The translations under genes and the position numbers were made by a program. A stretch of DNA of 64,000 nt from Prochlorococcus marinus str. MIT 9211 (GTDB lineage: Bacteria > Cyanobacteriota > Cyanobacteriia > PCC-6307 > Cyanobiaceae), in NCBI RefSeq assembly GCF_000018585.1, contig NC_009976.1, positions 1,293,841-1,357,840 on the forward strand. The letters run 5' to 3'. Numbering within the stretch: the stretch's first letter is position 1; each line of letters opens with the position of its first letter. Positions 1 to 8,960 of the stretch are shown in pieces. The notes under the pieces were generated by a model that did no database searches, had not been told where the DNA came from, and was given only the letters and a program-made list of their open reading frames with translations.

Positions 1-171
1 AAGTATGCTCTATTAACCTTTTTCTTTCAGTCAAATAGCATTAGGAGCCTATTACTTAAATAACCAGTTTTTTCATATATATGATTACATTTTCTTTTTA
101 TATCGATCCGATATGGATTGAAGAATATTGAAAATAATATTCTAATAAATCTCAAGAAATTCCTCTTCGTT

Positions 172-513
172 TTATTTTGTTTTTTTTCTTTTATTCAAAA
201 GATTCTCTATTACATCTTCATCAAAAAGATTTACATCTCGATAAGATTTAAATATTTTTTCCCTCTCAGTTGACGATACAGTATCGAGCAATACCTTCAA
301 TCCATTTATAGAGCCTTCATCACCTTTTAAAACCTCTCTAATAATGCTCTGATATAAATTTTCCCACTTATAAGGCTCTTTTTCAAAAAGATATTTTGCC
401 TTGCTTTCATGATTAATTTTTAATAGCCTTTGTCTTTCATCTAGATCATTCTGCTCTGATTGCCAATAATCATGCAAGGGGGAAGTCCTTTTAATCAAAG
501 CAAAGTTATTCAT
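172..513 (-). CDS. Hypothetical protein, 113 aa
   Basis: I do not recognise a family. The product is a charged, mostly helical soluble protein with no signal peptide or membrane segment. It has a Lys-rich tail (KKRKKTK region) and several Trp/Tyr residues around positions 17 and 50-54. The ATG start at 513 gives an open frame with normal AT-rich codon use. It stands alone: the next minus-strand gene upstream is the NSS transporter at 621, about 100 bp away. Function unknown. Confidence 0.6.
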   Translation of the reverse strand: MNNFALIKRTSPLHDYWQSEQNDLDERQRLLKINHESKAKYLFEKEPYKWENLYQSIIREVLKGDEGSINGLKVLLDTVSSTEREKIFKSYRDVNLFDEDVIENLLNKRKKTK

Positions 514-620
514 TAGAATTCAAGCATTCGATAAATGATCACTTTCTATAATCCTAAAATATCCATCAATATATACCAAGTATTATCTATCATCGATTCC
601 TGTTTTAAATATTTAGTAGC

Positions 621-1949
621 TTAGGCGAACCAACCTTGAACTAAATCTATAACACTTACAATCAGTCCAAAAGCAATAACAGGCGGAGATACCCATCGAA
701 TCATAAATTTAAGGTACCTGCGCACGCCTTGATCTGAATTAGAGCTGGCTAAGTCTTGATCATATTTGGATGGTATAAACCATCCCATCAATATAGATAT
801 CAAGAAGCCTCCTAAAATCAAGAAGACATTAAATACTGCATCCATATTGCCTAAAAAATTTAATGAAATTGCCGAAGGTACTCCTAGTAAAAAGACAAAA
901 AATGTTGATATCCAAACTGCCTTCCTTCTAGTCCAACCAAGTCTATCAATCATTGAAGATACAGGAACTTCCAGGAGAGATATAGATGAAGTTATGGCTG
1001 CGAGAAAGGCTAGCCCAAAGAAAACAGCAGCTAATAGTCGACCGATCAAGCCAAGATTTGCGAAGCCCGTTGGTAAAGCGATAAATAATGCGCCGACTGT
1101 TGACTCACTTATCACATCTTTAAGCCCAAAGCTCATAACTATGGGGAAAGTAATCATCCCTGCAAGCAGGCCTACCCCAGTATCAAAAGAAGCTACACCT
1201 AAAGCTTCTTTGGGTAATTTATTGTTTTTGTCAAGGTAAGAGGAATATGCCACCATTATTCCTATTCCAAGGCTTAAAGAAAAGAAAGCTTGAGTAAAGG
1301 CATTCCTAATAGTTGTCTTATCTAATAATTGAGAGGGATCCCATTTGAATAGAAATGAAGTGTAACCTTCCCAAGAACCTGAAAGTGTGGTTGCCCAAAT
1401 AGCAAGAATCAAAAGTAATACAAAAAGTAGTGGCATAGCCCAACGAGTCAAGCGTTCAATCCCGCCTCTCACTCCAGCTGCTACTACTGATCCAGTAAGA
1501 ACCAAGCTTATTATTTGCCCTACAAAGACACTGTTTCCACTGCTAATTCTTCCAAAGAAATCACTAGCCTCAACCATATCTACTGGAAGTCCTATAAACA
1601 AAGAATGGAAAAAGGTATCAGCTGTCCAGCCCATAATCACAGCGTAAAAGGAAAGTATTCCACAGGATGAAATAGCAAAAAGCCACCCCAATGGCTTCCA
1701 ACTCTCACCAGCAGCTTGGACTGGCGCAAGGAAAGGACTACTTGCGGTACTTCGCCCAAGAACCATCTCGCCAACCAATACTGGTAGACATACCACTAGA
1801 ACAACCAAGATATAAAGCAATAGGAATGCAAGCCCCCCACCCTGAGAAGACCTATAAGCAAATCCCCAAAGATTGCCTAAACCAACTGCACTGCCTGCAG
1901 CCGCAAGCACAAAACCTAAGCCAGAGCGCCACTTCTCTCTAGTTTGCAT
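621..1949 (-). CDS. Sodium-dependent (NSS/SNF family) transporter
   Basis: A 442-aa integral membrane protein that begins with the family signature: W-R-S-G-L-G-F then LAAAGSAVGLGN at about residues 8-27. This is the unwound TM1 Na+/substrate site of LeuT-fold transporters (neurotransmitter:sodium symporter family). About 11-12 hydrophobic segments follow, and the length matches prokaryotic members such as MhsT (about 450 aa). The usual WRFPY that follows TM1 is WGFAY here, so the substrate contacts may differ. Family members import amino acids with Na+; the substrate of this one cannot be read from sequence. It is transcribed alone. The ATG at 1949 places the signature at the expected distance from the N-terminus. 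Confidence 0.9.
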   Translation of the reverse strand: MQTREKWRSGLGFVLAAAGSAVGLGNLWGFAYRSSQGGGLAFLLLYILVVLVVCLPVLVGEMVLGRSTASSPFLAPVQAAGESWKPLGWLFAISSCGILSFYAVIMGWTADTFFHSLFIGLPVDMVEASDFFGRISSGNSVFVGQIISLVLTGSVVAAGVRGGIERLTRWAMPLLFVLLLILAIWATTLSGSWEGYTSFLFKWDPSQLLDKTTIRNAFTQAFFSLSLGIGIMVAYSSYLDKNNKLPKEALGVASFDTGVGLLAGMITFPIVMSFGLKDVISESTVGALFIALPTGFANLGLIGRLLAAVFFGLAFLAAITSSISLLEVPVSSMIDRLGWTRRKAVWISTFFVFLLGVPSAISLNFLGNMDAVFNVFLILGGFLISILMGWFIPSKYDQDLASSNSDQGVRRYLKFMIRWVSPPVIAFGLIVSVIDLVQGWFA

Positions 1950-2029
1950 AAATCAGGTGTATTCCTAAAATTTGATTATGGGTACTAAACAGATGGAGTT
2001 CAAGAATATTTAAATCTTGTAAGAACTGA

Positions 2030-2308
2030 TCAATCAAAGAAAAATCTGATCTCCTTTTCTTTTAAACCTTCCCAGCCTGCCTTCAAAAGAAATTCATTAA
2101 GATCCTTTGCACTGAAATGCTTTGCTCCAGTTCTAACAATCCTATTTCTCATTGATTTTTGAACGCCACTCCTTTTTCTTTTTTTTTCTTTATCCATGAC
2201 TCTTTTATAGAGTTTAAGCATTTCTTCTGGTATTTGGGTGCCATCAAGATCAATCCCTGCCTCAATAGCTTTATCTATAATGTCTGGTCCAAATAAGTCC
2301 ATGAGCAA
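2030..2308 (-). CDS. Hypothetical basic protein, 92 aa
   Basis: A small soluble protein with an acidic N-terminal third, a Lys/Arg-rich centre (KEKKRKRSG around residue 40) and a C-terminal segment ending in three Phe residues. No domain was recognised. The start could be the first ATG (2308) or the ATG two codons later. It lies 18 bp downstream of the DUF1330 gene on the same strand and is probably co-transcribed with it. Confidence 0.65.
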   Translation of the reverse strand: MLMDLFGPDIIDKAIEAGIDLDGTQIPEEMLKLYKRVMDKEKKRKRSGVQKSMRNRIVRTGAKHFSAKDLNEFLLKAGWEGLKEKEIRFFFD

Positions 2309-2325
2309 TGAAAATAAATAATTAT

Positions 2326-2613
2326 CTAACCAACTATTGAAAGCGTTAAGTTAGCAGCCAATCCATTTGACTTAATATATTCCTGAAAAACATCTGAATC
2401 AAAGGCTTTTTGGGCAGCCGCTTTAGATTCAAATTCCACAATCACCCCCAACTGACCACCATCCCATTGGTTCAAATCAGAATTTTGATTTATATCTTTT
2501 GCAATAATTACGCCTCCAACCGAAAGCAGCCAAGGTATAACTGTTTGCAGATATTCAATGAACAAGTCAGTGCTTGCAATTGTTGCTTGCTTGATCCAGT
2601 AGCCCTTGGACAC
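2326..2613 (-). CDS. DUF1330 family protein
   Basis: The reading frame can start at 2742, but homology-like sequence begins only at K-G-Y-W-I. I therefore prefer the GTG at 2613, giving 95 aa. The pattern KGYWI, then LFIEYLQTVIPWLLSVGG, a basic/acidic turn, and VIVEFESKAAAQKAFDS matches DUF1330, a dimeric alpha-beta barrel of about 95 aa in the ferredoxin-like/EthD superfamily. Biochemical role unknown. No clear Shine-Dalgarno is visible at the GTG, so the exact start is uncertain. It is divergent from the DUF1824 gene at 2799. Confidence 0.75.
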   Translation of the reverse strand: MSKGYWIKQATIASTDLFIEYLQTVIPWLLSVGGVIIAKDINQNSDLNQWDGGQLGVIVEFESKAAAQKAFDSDVFQEYIKSNGLAANLTLSIVG

Positions 2614-2798
2614 AGAAAATAAAGAAAAGTTTAAGAAGTATCGCACACCGTGCCCTGATTTGATGATGTGCGACAAATTAAACTTTATAAAATTAATCTC
2701 GCCAAAGCTTTTTAAACTTTTTGCAACCAAAAAGAATATCAAGCCATCAGAAGAGTTAAAAGGCTCATATTCTCGCTAAGCATTTGATTGATTTAATA

Positions 2799-3209
2799 AT
2801 GATTGATTCCGAAATTGACTCCTTGAAAGATCTAAATAATTTCCGTTCAGCACCAAGGTTGAGCATAAATCAATCAAAAAGATTGCTAAAAGAGCTCGCT
2901 GGTTATATTGACAACGCTGATTGGTTAACGACTGGCATTATGGCTCCATCTAGTGAAGTTGCTATCAAGGTTATTCGAGAAATAGAGTCATTTTTTAGTT
3001 GGTCGAAGATGAACTTAGCTACAAAGCCTAATGATGCTGGACCTGTTTTTCTTAAAGCAAATCAAAATACTGGTGATATTCATATACGTATTGAACATGG
3101 TCTAGGTGAGGGTATTCTGATGAGTTGTCAACACTTGGATGAGCAGAAAGATGCTGATACTTTTGGCCCTTTCCCTTTAGATTTCTTCAAAGAAAACAAT
3201 AATCCTTGA
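2799..3209 (+). CDS. DUF1824 family protein
   Basis: A 136-aa soluble protein. The segment ADWLTTGIMAPSS followed by A-I-x-V-I-R-x-I-E and then G-P-V-F-L-K-A-N-Q is the hallmark of DUF1824, a family found in cyanobacteria and plastid-bearing eukaryotes. The C-terminal part ends with H-G-L-G-E-G-I-L and a T-F-G-P-F-P motif. Function is not established. The ATG at 2799 is preferred over the upstream TTG at 2784. It is divergently transcribed from the DUF1330 gene. Confidence 0.8.
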   Translation: MIDSEIDSLKDLNNFRSAPRLSINQSKRLLKELAGYIDNADWLTTGIMAPSSEVAIKVIREIESFFSWSKMNLATKPNDAGPVFLKANQNTGDIHIRIEHGLGEGILMSCQHLDEQKDADTFGPFPLDFFKENNNP

Positions 3210-3278
3210 GAAATGTCCTATTAGTAAATTAAATAATCAATTTATTTAATACTTTTTAAGATTGATAATAGGGTCTAA

Positions 3279-4337
3279 CTAATATTTAACTCTGCCAACA
3301 TTAGACAAAACATCTTCTAACAATCTTCTTAAAGCTAAGAGTTGATTTTTACTTCCTAAAGCTATAAGTAATTGTCCAGGCCCTATTTCAACATCCCCGC
3401 TTGGATTAGTATTCAAACTTGTTCCGTCACGAATAGCCAAGACCATTGCTCCGCTTTTACTACCTAGTTCAAGCCCAGCCAAAGTAGGGTTGTTTAAATG
3501 TTTAAACTTATTTAGATCACTACTGAGCAAAAACTCCTCTATCTCACATTGTGATCCCGCCAAGAGATCCAAAAAATCAACTGCAATAGGACGTAATGCA
3601 GTTGCTGCCATTGTTCTGCCAGCAGCTACATAGGGGCTAACAACTACACTTGCCCCTGCCAACTTCAATTTATTTGCAGCTTCTTCACTTTCTGCTCTTG
3701 CTATTAGTCGACATTGAGAATTCAATCCTCGTGCACTTAAAACCACATAAAGATTTGCAGCATCACTTGGCAGGGTTACGACTAAACTTCTACATTTTTG
3801 GATTCCAGCCAATATCAATGTCTCATCTAATGTCGCATCAGCCAATAAAACATTAAATCCTTTTGCCTCTGCCGCTTTTTGACTAGATTCATTCGCTTCG
3901 ACAATCAATACTTGGACCCCTTCATATTGAAGTTCTTCAGCAATTTCTTTTCCAATTCGACCAAATCCACAAAGGATTACATGATCTTCCATACTCCTTA
4001 ATCTTCGACGAAATCTAAGCTCACTCATTCTACGAAAATAACCCGACTCAAAAAGCCGAATAAATCTTTGCAGCGTTAACTGAACAACAACCAAGCCTCC
4101 TCCAATGATTAATATTGTAACTACTCGCCCTGCTGCACTAAGCGGTTCAACTTCACCAAAGCCAATTGTGCTAATTGTAATAAGAACCATCCACAGGCAA
4201 TCACCCCAATCCCATCCTTCTGTGATGCGATAGCCACATGCTCCAAGCAGGAACAAAGCCATCAATGAGAGTAATGGGCCTAACCATGGCTTAGCCAAAT
4301 CTCGAAATAAAACCTTCTGATCAATTATTCGCCTCAT
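3279..4337 (-). CDS. Potassium channel with RCK (TrkA-N/TrkA-C) domains
   Basis: A 352-aa protein. It has two membrane helices (about residues 18-36 and 68-92) flanking a pore loop whose filter reads T-I-G-F-G at about 57-61, the two-TM K+ channel signature. Residues from about 118 form a Rossmann RCK domain with the nucleotide motif GFGRIGKEIAEEL. A TrkA-C-like domain occupies about 260-345. The architecture matches MthK-type ligand-gated K+ channels. It would allow K+ flux across the plasma membrane under control of a bound ligand. The filter has Phe instead of the usual Tyr, a tolerated variant. Monocistronic. Confidence 0.92.
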   Translation of the reverse strand: MRRIIDQKVLFRDLAKPWLGPLLSLMALFLLGACGYRITEGWDWGDCLWMVLITISTIGFGEVEPLSAAGRVVTILIIGGGLVVVQLTLQRFIRLFESGYFRRMSELRFRRRLRSMEDHVILCGFGRIGKEIAEELQYEGVQVLIVEANESSQKAAEAKGFNVLLADATLDETLILAGIQKCRSLVVTLPSDAANLYVVLSARGLNSQCRLIARAESEEAANKLKLAGASVVVSPYVAAGRTMAATALRPIAVDFLDLLAGSQCEIEEFLLSSDLNKFKHLNNPTLAGLELGSKSGAMVLAIRDGTSLNTNPSGDVEIGPGQLLIALGSKNQLLALRRLLEDVLSNVGRVKY

Positions 4338-4489
4338 AAAAATCTGGTAACCATAATCAGTAAATTAGCCTTAAAGCCTTTCACTATTCTTTAAATATAA
4401 TGCTAAATAAATAAAGAAATAGCAAAAGGCATTAATATGCTAATGAACTAAATCGATTTATAGAAAATTTTAAACATTAATATCTAACT

Positions 4490-6274
4490 ATGAATGGCTT
4501 TGGAGAAAAAAAAATTTCAAATAAAAAGAAATTCCACAATCAGCTATCAGAAGTCCAGATTAATCAATTAATGACTGGAGCAATAAGGCATCTTTCTTCC
4601 GGTAATTTTGTTGACGCAGAGGCTTGCTATATGAAATTAATCAATGCAGGTTTTAAAGATCCTAGAGTCTACTCAAATATCGGTGCTATATATAAACAAA
4701 GAAATAATCTTGACAAAGCATGTTTTTACTTAAAAAAAGCAGTCACCTTATTCCCAGAATACGCTGATGCTTATTCTAATTTAGCATTAATCCTAAAAGA
4801 GAAAGGTGAATTAAAAGAAGCAGAGTTATATGCTAGAAAAGCGATCTCATTGAAACCTAATTTATGTGATGCATATTTAATCCTAGGTGGAATTTTACAA
4901 GATCAAGGAGATCTAGATCAAGCAATACTTTGTACAAGAAAGGCAATTATATTGGACCCTAATTTGGCAAGTTCACATCTCAACCTTGGTGTATTGCTAA
5001 AAGAAAAAGGCAATTTAAAAGAAGCTGAAGATGCCACTAGAAAAGCAATATCATTGCAATCAAACTTGGCAAACGCACATCTCAACCTTGGTGTATTGCT
5101 AAAAGAAAAAGGCAATTTAAAAGAAGCTGAAGATGCCACTAGAAAAGCAATATCATTGCAATCAAACTTGGCAAACGCACATCTTAATCTTGGAATTTTA
5201 TTAAAAGACCTTGGAAAGCTAAAAGAAGCAGAAAAAACTTTAATTAAAGCAATACAGATAGACGGCTTGCTCGCACCAGCGTATTACTCATTATCAACAT
5301 TAACCGATTATTCAAATGAGAGAGAGTTAGAAGATAAACTTTTTAAAATAAATTTAGATAATTTAGATAATTTATCTTTTAAGATAGATTTATGTTTTGC
5401 AAGATCTAATATTCTTCATAAGAAAAATCTTTTTTTAGAAAGCTCTGAATATCTCAAAGAAGCCAATAAGATAAAGCTCCAATTATATCCATCTAATGCA
5501 AATAAGCAAATTAAAAAGTCTATTGAAATTCTCGATAAATATAAAGACTATCAAGAAGACATACCAGTAACAAGTCCAGTTTCGAATTGCATTTTCATTG
5601 TAGGAATGCCTCGCTCTGGTTCTACATTATTAGAGTCTATTCTAAGTATGAAAGAAAAAGTTGTTGACTTAGGAGAAACAGTTATTTTTGAACAAGCCTT
5701 TTCTGAATGGAATATGCAAGACAAGCAATCCAAGGGGAAGAGTCTTTTTGAAATCTATTATGAAAAAAGGTCTTCTTTTGCAGAAAAGGAATGCATAACA
5801 ACAGATAAGAATTTGTATAACTATATGTATTCTGGTTTTATAGCTAGTCAATTCCCAGCAGCTAAGATTATTCATTGTTATAGGAATCCTCTTGATAATA
5901 TTCTTTCTATGTATAGAGCAAATTTTGCAAAAGGAAATTATTACTCTTCATCAATATTAGATTGCTCAAAAGTTCTTTCAAATCATATTTATCTAATGAA
6001 TTATTATAAGAAATTATACCCAGAAAAGATTTATAGCCTAGATTATGATCAATTGGTTATTTCACCAAAAGATCAAATCAGGTCTCTAATAAATTGGTTG
6101 GGATGGGAATGGGAAGAATTATATTTATCACCTGACAAAAGTAATAGAGCAGTTAGTACAGCAAGCAATGTGCAAGTAAGGTATCCTATTAATAATAAAT
6201 CTCTTTATGGCTGGAAGAAATATACAGAGCTTTTAAAACCAGCAATAGATTATTTAGACCAAAAAATCATTTAG
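4490..6274 (+). CDS. TPR-repeat protein with C-terminal sulfotransferase domain
   Basis: A 594-aa two-domain protein. Residues about 20-275 are tandem 34-residue TPR units (consensus A-x-x-x-L-G-x-L-L-K-E-K-G-x-L-K-E-A-E). Residues about 365-590 are a PAPS-dependent sulfotransferase: the 5'-phosphosulfate loop is G-M-P-R-S-G-S-T-L-L-E-S-I-L, and a 3'-phosphate-binding Y-R-N-P-L-D-N segment follows. The family transfers sulfate from PAPS to sugars, proteins or lipids; TPRs usually bind protein partners. The TPR part contains two identical 102-bp copies (see repeat). No signal peptide. No obvious operon partner, so the acceptor is unknown. Confidence 0.92.
   Translation: MNGFGEKKISNKKKFHNQLSEVQINQLMTGAIRHLSSGNFVDAEACYMKLINAGFKDPRVYSNIGAIYKQRNNLDKACFYLKKAVTLFPEYADAYSNLALILKEKGELKEAELYARKAISLKPNLCDAYLILGGILQDQGDLDQAILCTRKAIILDPNLASSHLNLGVLLKEKGNLKEAEDATRKAISLQSNLANAHLNLGVLLKEKGNLKEAEDATRKAISLQSNLANAHLNLGILLKDLGKLKEAEKTLIKAIQIDGLLAPAYYSLSTLTDYSNERELEDKLFKINLDNLDNLSFKIDLCFARSNILHKKNLFLESSEYLKEANKIKLQLYPSNANKQIKKSIEILDKYKDYQEDIPVTSPVSNCIFIVGMPRSGSTLLESILSMKEKVVDLGETVIFEQAFSEWNMQDKQSKGKSLFEIYYEKRSSFAEKECITTDKNLYNYMYSGFIASQFPAAKIIHCYRNPLDNILSMYRANFAKGNYYSSSILDCSKVLSNHIYLMNYYKKLYPEKIYSLDYDQLVISPKDQIRSLINWLGWEWEELYLSPDKSNRAVSTASNVQVRYPINNKSLYGWKKYTELLKPAIDYLDQKII
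4974..5177 (+). repeat. Perfect 2 x 102-bp tandem repeat inside the TPR region
   Basis: Bases 4974-5075 and 5076-5177 appear identical. Each copy encodes one 34-residue TPR unit. Identity that includes silent positions indicates recent unequal exchange or slippage rather than protein-level conservation. Confidence 0.9.
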
Positions 6275-6351
6275 TTGCCTCCAAAAGACATAAGGTTTAT
6301 TTTTTTTAAGCTTTTCATAGCTCAGTTAAAAATTTAACGACTTTTTATTCG

Positions 6352-6525
6352 CTACAGACGACAACCAAGTCGAATCAATCCTCTATCCAAAAGCCTTCCT
6401 AATTTAATTGCGGTTGCTTCTTCTATTCTGGAAAAATCACCTTGATGACTCGCCACCCAAGCCATTTCTTCATTAGTAATAATCCCTGTTTTAAGAGATT
6501 CTAGAAAAAGCAATCCAAGATTCAT
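6352..6525 (-). CDS. 57-aa conserved small protein ending in GCRL
   Basis: I chose the ATG at 6525, not the longer frame to 6579, because this gives 57 residues, exactly the length of a paralogue at 57068-57241 in the hli cluster. The two align end to end: G-x-L-F-L-x-S-(5 residues)-I-T-x-x-E, then a W-(V/I)-A segment, F-S-R, A-x-K-L-G-x-L-L-D, and a shared C-terminus L-G-C-R-L. Predicted helical and soluble. Function unknown. No hli gene is visible next to this copy. Confidence 0.7.
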   Translation of the reverse strand: MNLGLLFLESLKTGIITNEEMAWVASHQGDFSRIEEATAIKLGRLLDRGLIRLGCRL

Positions 6526-6867
6526 GGCAAAAGTTCGAAATAAGAAGGGGCTTAAAGCCCCCATCTGATGACCGAACAATCCCCATCACCCGGCCATTAA
6601 TTCAACACTAATCACTGTCAAGCGATTTGTCATCTGAAGATACACACTACTTATAGTGTTGCAATGATCAAGTCCAAGAAAAAACGCTACTTATAGGGCC
6701 GAGAATCGAAATCTAAAGGTGCTCTCCACTTTCAGAGGAAAGACCTTTCTGATGAGCGCTGAAATTTTTAAATATCTACAATAAGAAGAAGTCGATACTG
6801 CCTTGCGAGCAGTCATCGGTCCTGATAGAAAGATCCATTCCCTCCATTTAATGAAAGAAAGAAATAT

Positions 6868-7011
6868 ATGATTGTTCAGTTAATCTCGATAGCCGATCGA
6901 TCTCAAGGTGTAGATCCAGCATCGACGCTAGGTCTACTTATCATTAGTTTTGGAATTATTTTTACGATCGGCTTACCTCTTTTATTAATTCTTAAAGGCA
7001 AGAAAGAATAA
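6868..7011 (+). CDS. Small single-pass membrane protein, 47 aa
   Basis: ATG at 6868, preceded by a purine-rich GAAAGAAAG stretch. A short polar N-terminus is followed by one hydrophobic helix (about residues 20-42) and a KGKKE tail. Size and topology resemble small photosystem or cytochrome subunits, but I cannot match it to any specific Psb, Psa or Pet protein. It precedes tRNA-Gly by about 160 bp. Confidence 0.5.
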   Translation: MIVQLISIADRSQGVDPASTLGLLIISFGIIFTIGLPLLLILKGKKE

Positions 7012-7168
7012 GGTTTGCAAACTTTTTGGTAATACTGGACTTTGCCTTTAGAAGACTTAGCAATCGATCGCGAAAGGAGATAGTTAAATAGTTGAAGATC
7101 TTAGCTAATGTATATGCAATACATATCCCTTAAGGTCTTTAAACCTTTCCAAGAAATTTTCGTCAAAT

Positions 7169-7240
7169 GCGGGTGTAGTTCAGTGGTAGAACGTCAGCTT
7201 CCCAAGCTGAATGTCGCCAGTTCAAATCTGGTCATCCGCT
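7169..7240 (+). tRNA. tRNA-Gly (anticodon CCC)
   Basis: A 72-nt cloverleaf. Acceptor GCGGGTG pairs with CATCCGC (one G-T). The D-arm is GTTC/GAAC. The anticodon stem TCAGC/GCTGA encloses loop TTCCCAA, placing CCC at positions 34-36, which reads GGG glycine codons. The T-arm GCCAG/CTGGT encloses TTCAAAT. The discriminator base is T and no CCA is encoded. This is the only tRNA gene found in the window. Confidence 0.93.
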
Positions 7241-7362
7241 TTAGGGCTTATATAAAAATAAGTCTTGATTGAGTTTATGCTGATGACCTAGGTTAAAGTG
7301 ACAGTATTAGTTAAATAGACTCTTTGCTTTAATTGATTGGTATATAACATCATTTTGCTGTA

Positions 7363-7791
7363 TTAATCTTCTAATGAGGGTTTCACTTGACGATTCTTTT
7401 TTTTATTACTCCTCTGTTTTTTTAAATCAAGCCTTCGTTTCTTGGAAGCAAGTGATGGTTTAGTTTGTTTCCTTAATTTTTTAGGCGGCTTCAAAGTAGA
7501 TCTAAGCAAATTTGCCAATCGAAATAGTGCTAATCTTCTATTCTGGTATTGATTTCTACTATCTTTAGCAACTACACGAATACAGTCCTTAACAATATGT
7601 TTTTTTAATAGTTCTCGCAGTATATATTTTTGAAATTTACTAAGAACATTTGATTGTTCGATATGAAAAATAAGTTCTACTTTGCTATCAGTCTTATTTA
7701 CATTTTGCCCACCTGGGCCTGATGAGCGTGAGAATCGCCATTGGAGCTCCCTAGATGGAATAACTAATCTTGAATTTACAGTTAAGTTCAC
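7363..7791 (-). CDS. arfB: Peptidyl-tRNA hydrolase ArfB-like (ribosome rescue)
   Basis: A 142-aa single-domain release-factor-like protein. It has the catalytic S-G-P-G-G-Q-N-V-N-K motif (GGQ at residues 27-29), the core fold to about residue 110, and a long, very basic C-terminal tail (KKRRLDLKKQRSNKKK region). It lacks the codon-recognition domains of RF1 and RF2. Length and layout match ArfB/YaeJ, which enters stalled ribosomes through its basic tail and hydrolyses the peptidyl-tRNA. The small membrane gene 22 bp upstream may be in the same transcript. Confidence 0.9.
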   Translation of the reverse strand: MNLTVNSRLVIPSRELQWRFSRSSGPGGQNVNKTDSKVELIFHIEQSNVLSKFQKYILRELLKKHIVKDCIRVVAKDSRNQYQNRRLALFRLANLLRSTLKPPKKLRKQTKPSLASKKRRLDLKKQRSNKKKNRQVKPSLED

Positions 7792-7812
7792 CGTGAAAAG
7801 TTTTTATATGAT

Positions 7813-7950
7813 TTATTCCCATGGCTGTTTAACTGGGTCGCTAGCCCTACTCTCACGAATAAAGCCACTAAACCAAAGCCAAATGTAATAAGCACCAGAA
7901 ATCCCTAGAAAAACTAGTGCGCCAATCATTAACTTGTCTTGGAAATCCAC
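7813..7950 (-). CDS. Small single-pass membrane protein, 45 aa
   Basis: GTG start at 7950 with an upstream AGAAG. One hydrophobic helix (about residues 8-30, rich in Trp/Tyr) is followed by a basic/acidic tail ending K-Q-P-W-E. It ends 22 bp before the arfB start on the same strand. No family recognised. Confidence 0.5.
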   Translation of the reverse strand: MDFQDKLMIGALVFLGISGAYYIWLWFSGFIRESRASDPVKQPWE

Positions 7951-8083
7951 GAAATCTTCTTTTGATCACTATAAATAATGATAGGCCTTACAAATTGAAT
8001 CCATAAATAAAAGCTTAATGAAATAAAAAATAAACGCAAAATTTATTAGAAGAGCCTAAAATTTAAATAATTAATCTTGCAGA

Positions 8084-8473
8084 ATGGAACATAAGCTTGT
8101 TTTCATTTACGACGGGGAGTGTCCATTCTGTAATCATTTTGCAGAATTGCTTGAACTAAAAAGTAACTTGCCCAATATTTCATTTCTAAATGGAAGGGAC
8201 TATCTCACCAAAATGAATAATTTATATGCAAAAGGCTATGACTTAGATAAAGGTGCAATTCTGATTAAGGACGATGAAATTCTCCATGGAGCAAGTGCCA
8301 TTAGTTGGATTTGTTCTCAACTTAAGAATCCTTCAGATACAATGCTAGAAATTATTAGAGCTGTTTTTTCATCGCCTAAAAGGACATTTTTTTTGTTCCC
8401 TATTTTGATTTGGTCTAGAAGAGTTGCACTTTTTTTGAAAGGGGTTCCAAATAAGTTGATTTCTAAAGCTTAA
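8084..8473 (+). CDS. DCC (DUF393) thiol-disulfide oxidoreductase family protein
   Basis: A 129-aa protein beginning L-V-F-I-Y-D-G-E-C-P-F-C-N. The D-G-x-C-x-x-C (Cys13, Cys16) is the defining motif of the DCC/DUF393 thioredoxin-fold family. A central A-S-A-I-S-W-I segment and a hydrophobic C-terminal part (about 95-125) fit the family and may contact the membrane. Predicted to carry out thiol redox chemistry; the substrate is unknown. ATG at 8084. Confidence 0.85.
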   Translation: MEHKLVFIYDGECPFCNHFAELLELKSNLPNISFLNGRDYLTKMNNLYAKGYDLDKGAILIKDDEILHGASAISWICSQLKNPSDTMLEIIRAVFSSPKRTFFLFPILIWSRRVALFLKGVPNKLISKA

Positions 8474-8503
8474 TGAAGAGCCAATCTCAATACGCCTTTT
8501 TGA

Positions 8504-8896
8504 TTAGCCCATAGCAATATTTTCCTTTTCTAGTTCAATAGGGTCATTGAGCTTGCAATCATGCTCTACAATCTCTCCAGAGGGTAAACGCTGCGAAAAT
8601 CTAGGTGTGTCTTTGAATAATCCATGTTCTTTATCTTGATAACTCCACAACCATTTTTTATCAGTAAAACTAATCTCTCCTGCTTGAAATGAAATAGGAA
8701 GCATAAGATTGATTTTTTTCCACTCAAGAACTACAAAGGCTCCCTCGTCAATTGATTCCAGATCACTTGTTAGAGCAAAATCCCCATTTAAATTATTTCT
8801 AATAGTCGCAGTAAGCATCTCACCATCACAATAAAAGGTTGTTGATGGTGTAATCGAAAGGAAAAAGCTAAGTACAAAAGAAAATATGTTTATCAA
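8504..8896 (-). CDS. Secreted hypothetical protein, 130 aa
   Basis: The N-terminus (about 20 residues, Phe/Ser/Leu-rich) is a likely signal peptide ending near S-T-T-F-Y. The mature part is beta-rich with Trp at several positions and two Cys residues (about 23 and 115) that could form a disulfide. No family recognised. It is convergent with the DCC gene. Confidence 0.6.
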   Translation of the reverse strand: MINIFSFVLSFFLSITPSTTFYCDGEMLTATIRNNLNGDFALTSDLESIDEGAFVVLEWKKINLMLPISFQAGEISFTDKKWLWSYQDKEHGLFKDTPRFSQRLPSGEIVEHDCKLNDPIELEKENIAMG

Positions 8897-8960
8897 TTTA
8901 TCTTGAGCTAAGAGAACTTAAATATAGCTTAAAACAAATCAAGCAAATTCATATATTAAT

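Noticed and set aside
4918..5139. Minus-strand ORF across the TPR repeat
   Set aside because: Shadow of the tandem repeat in the real TPR gene.
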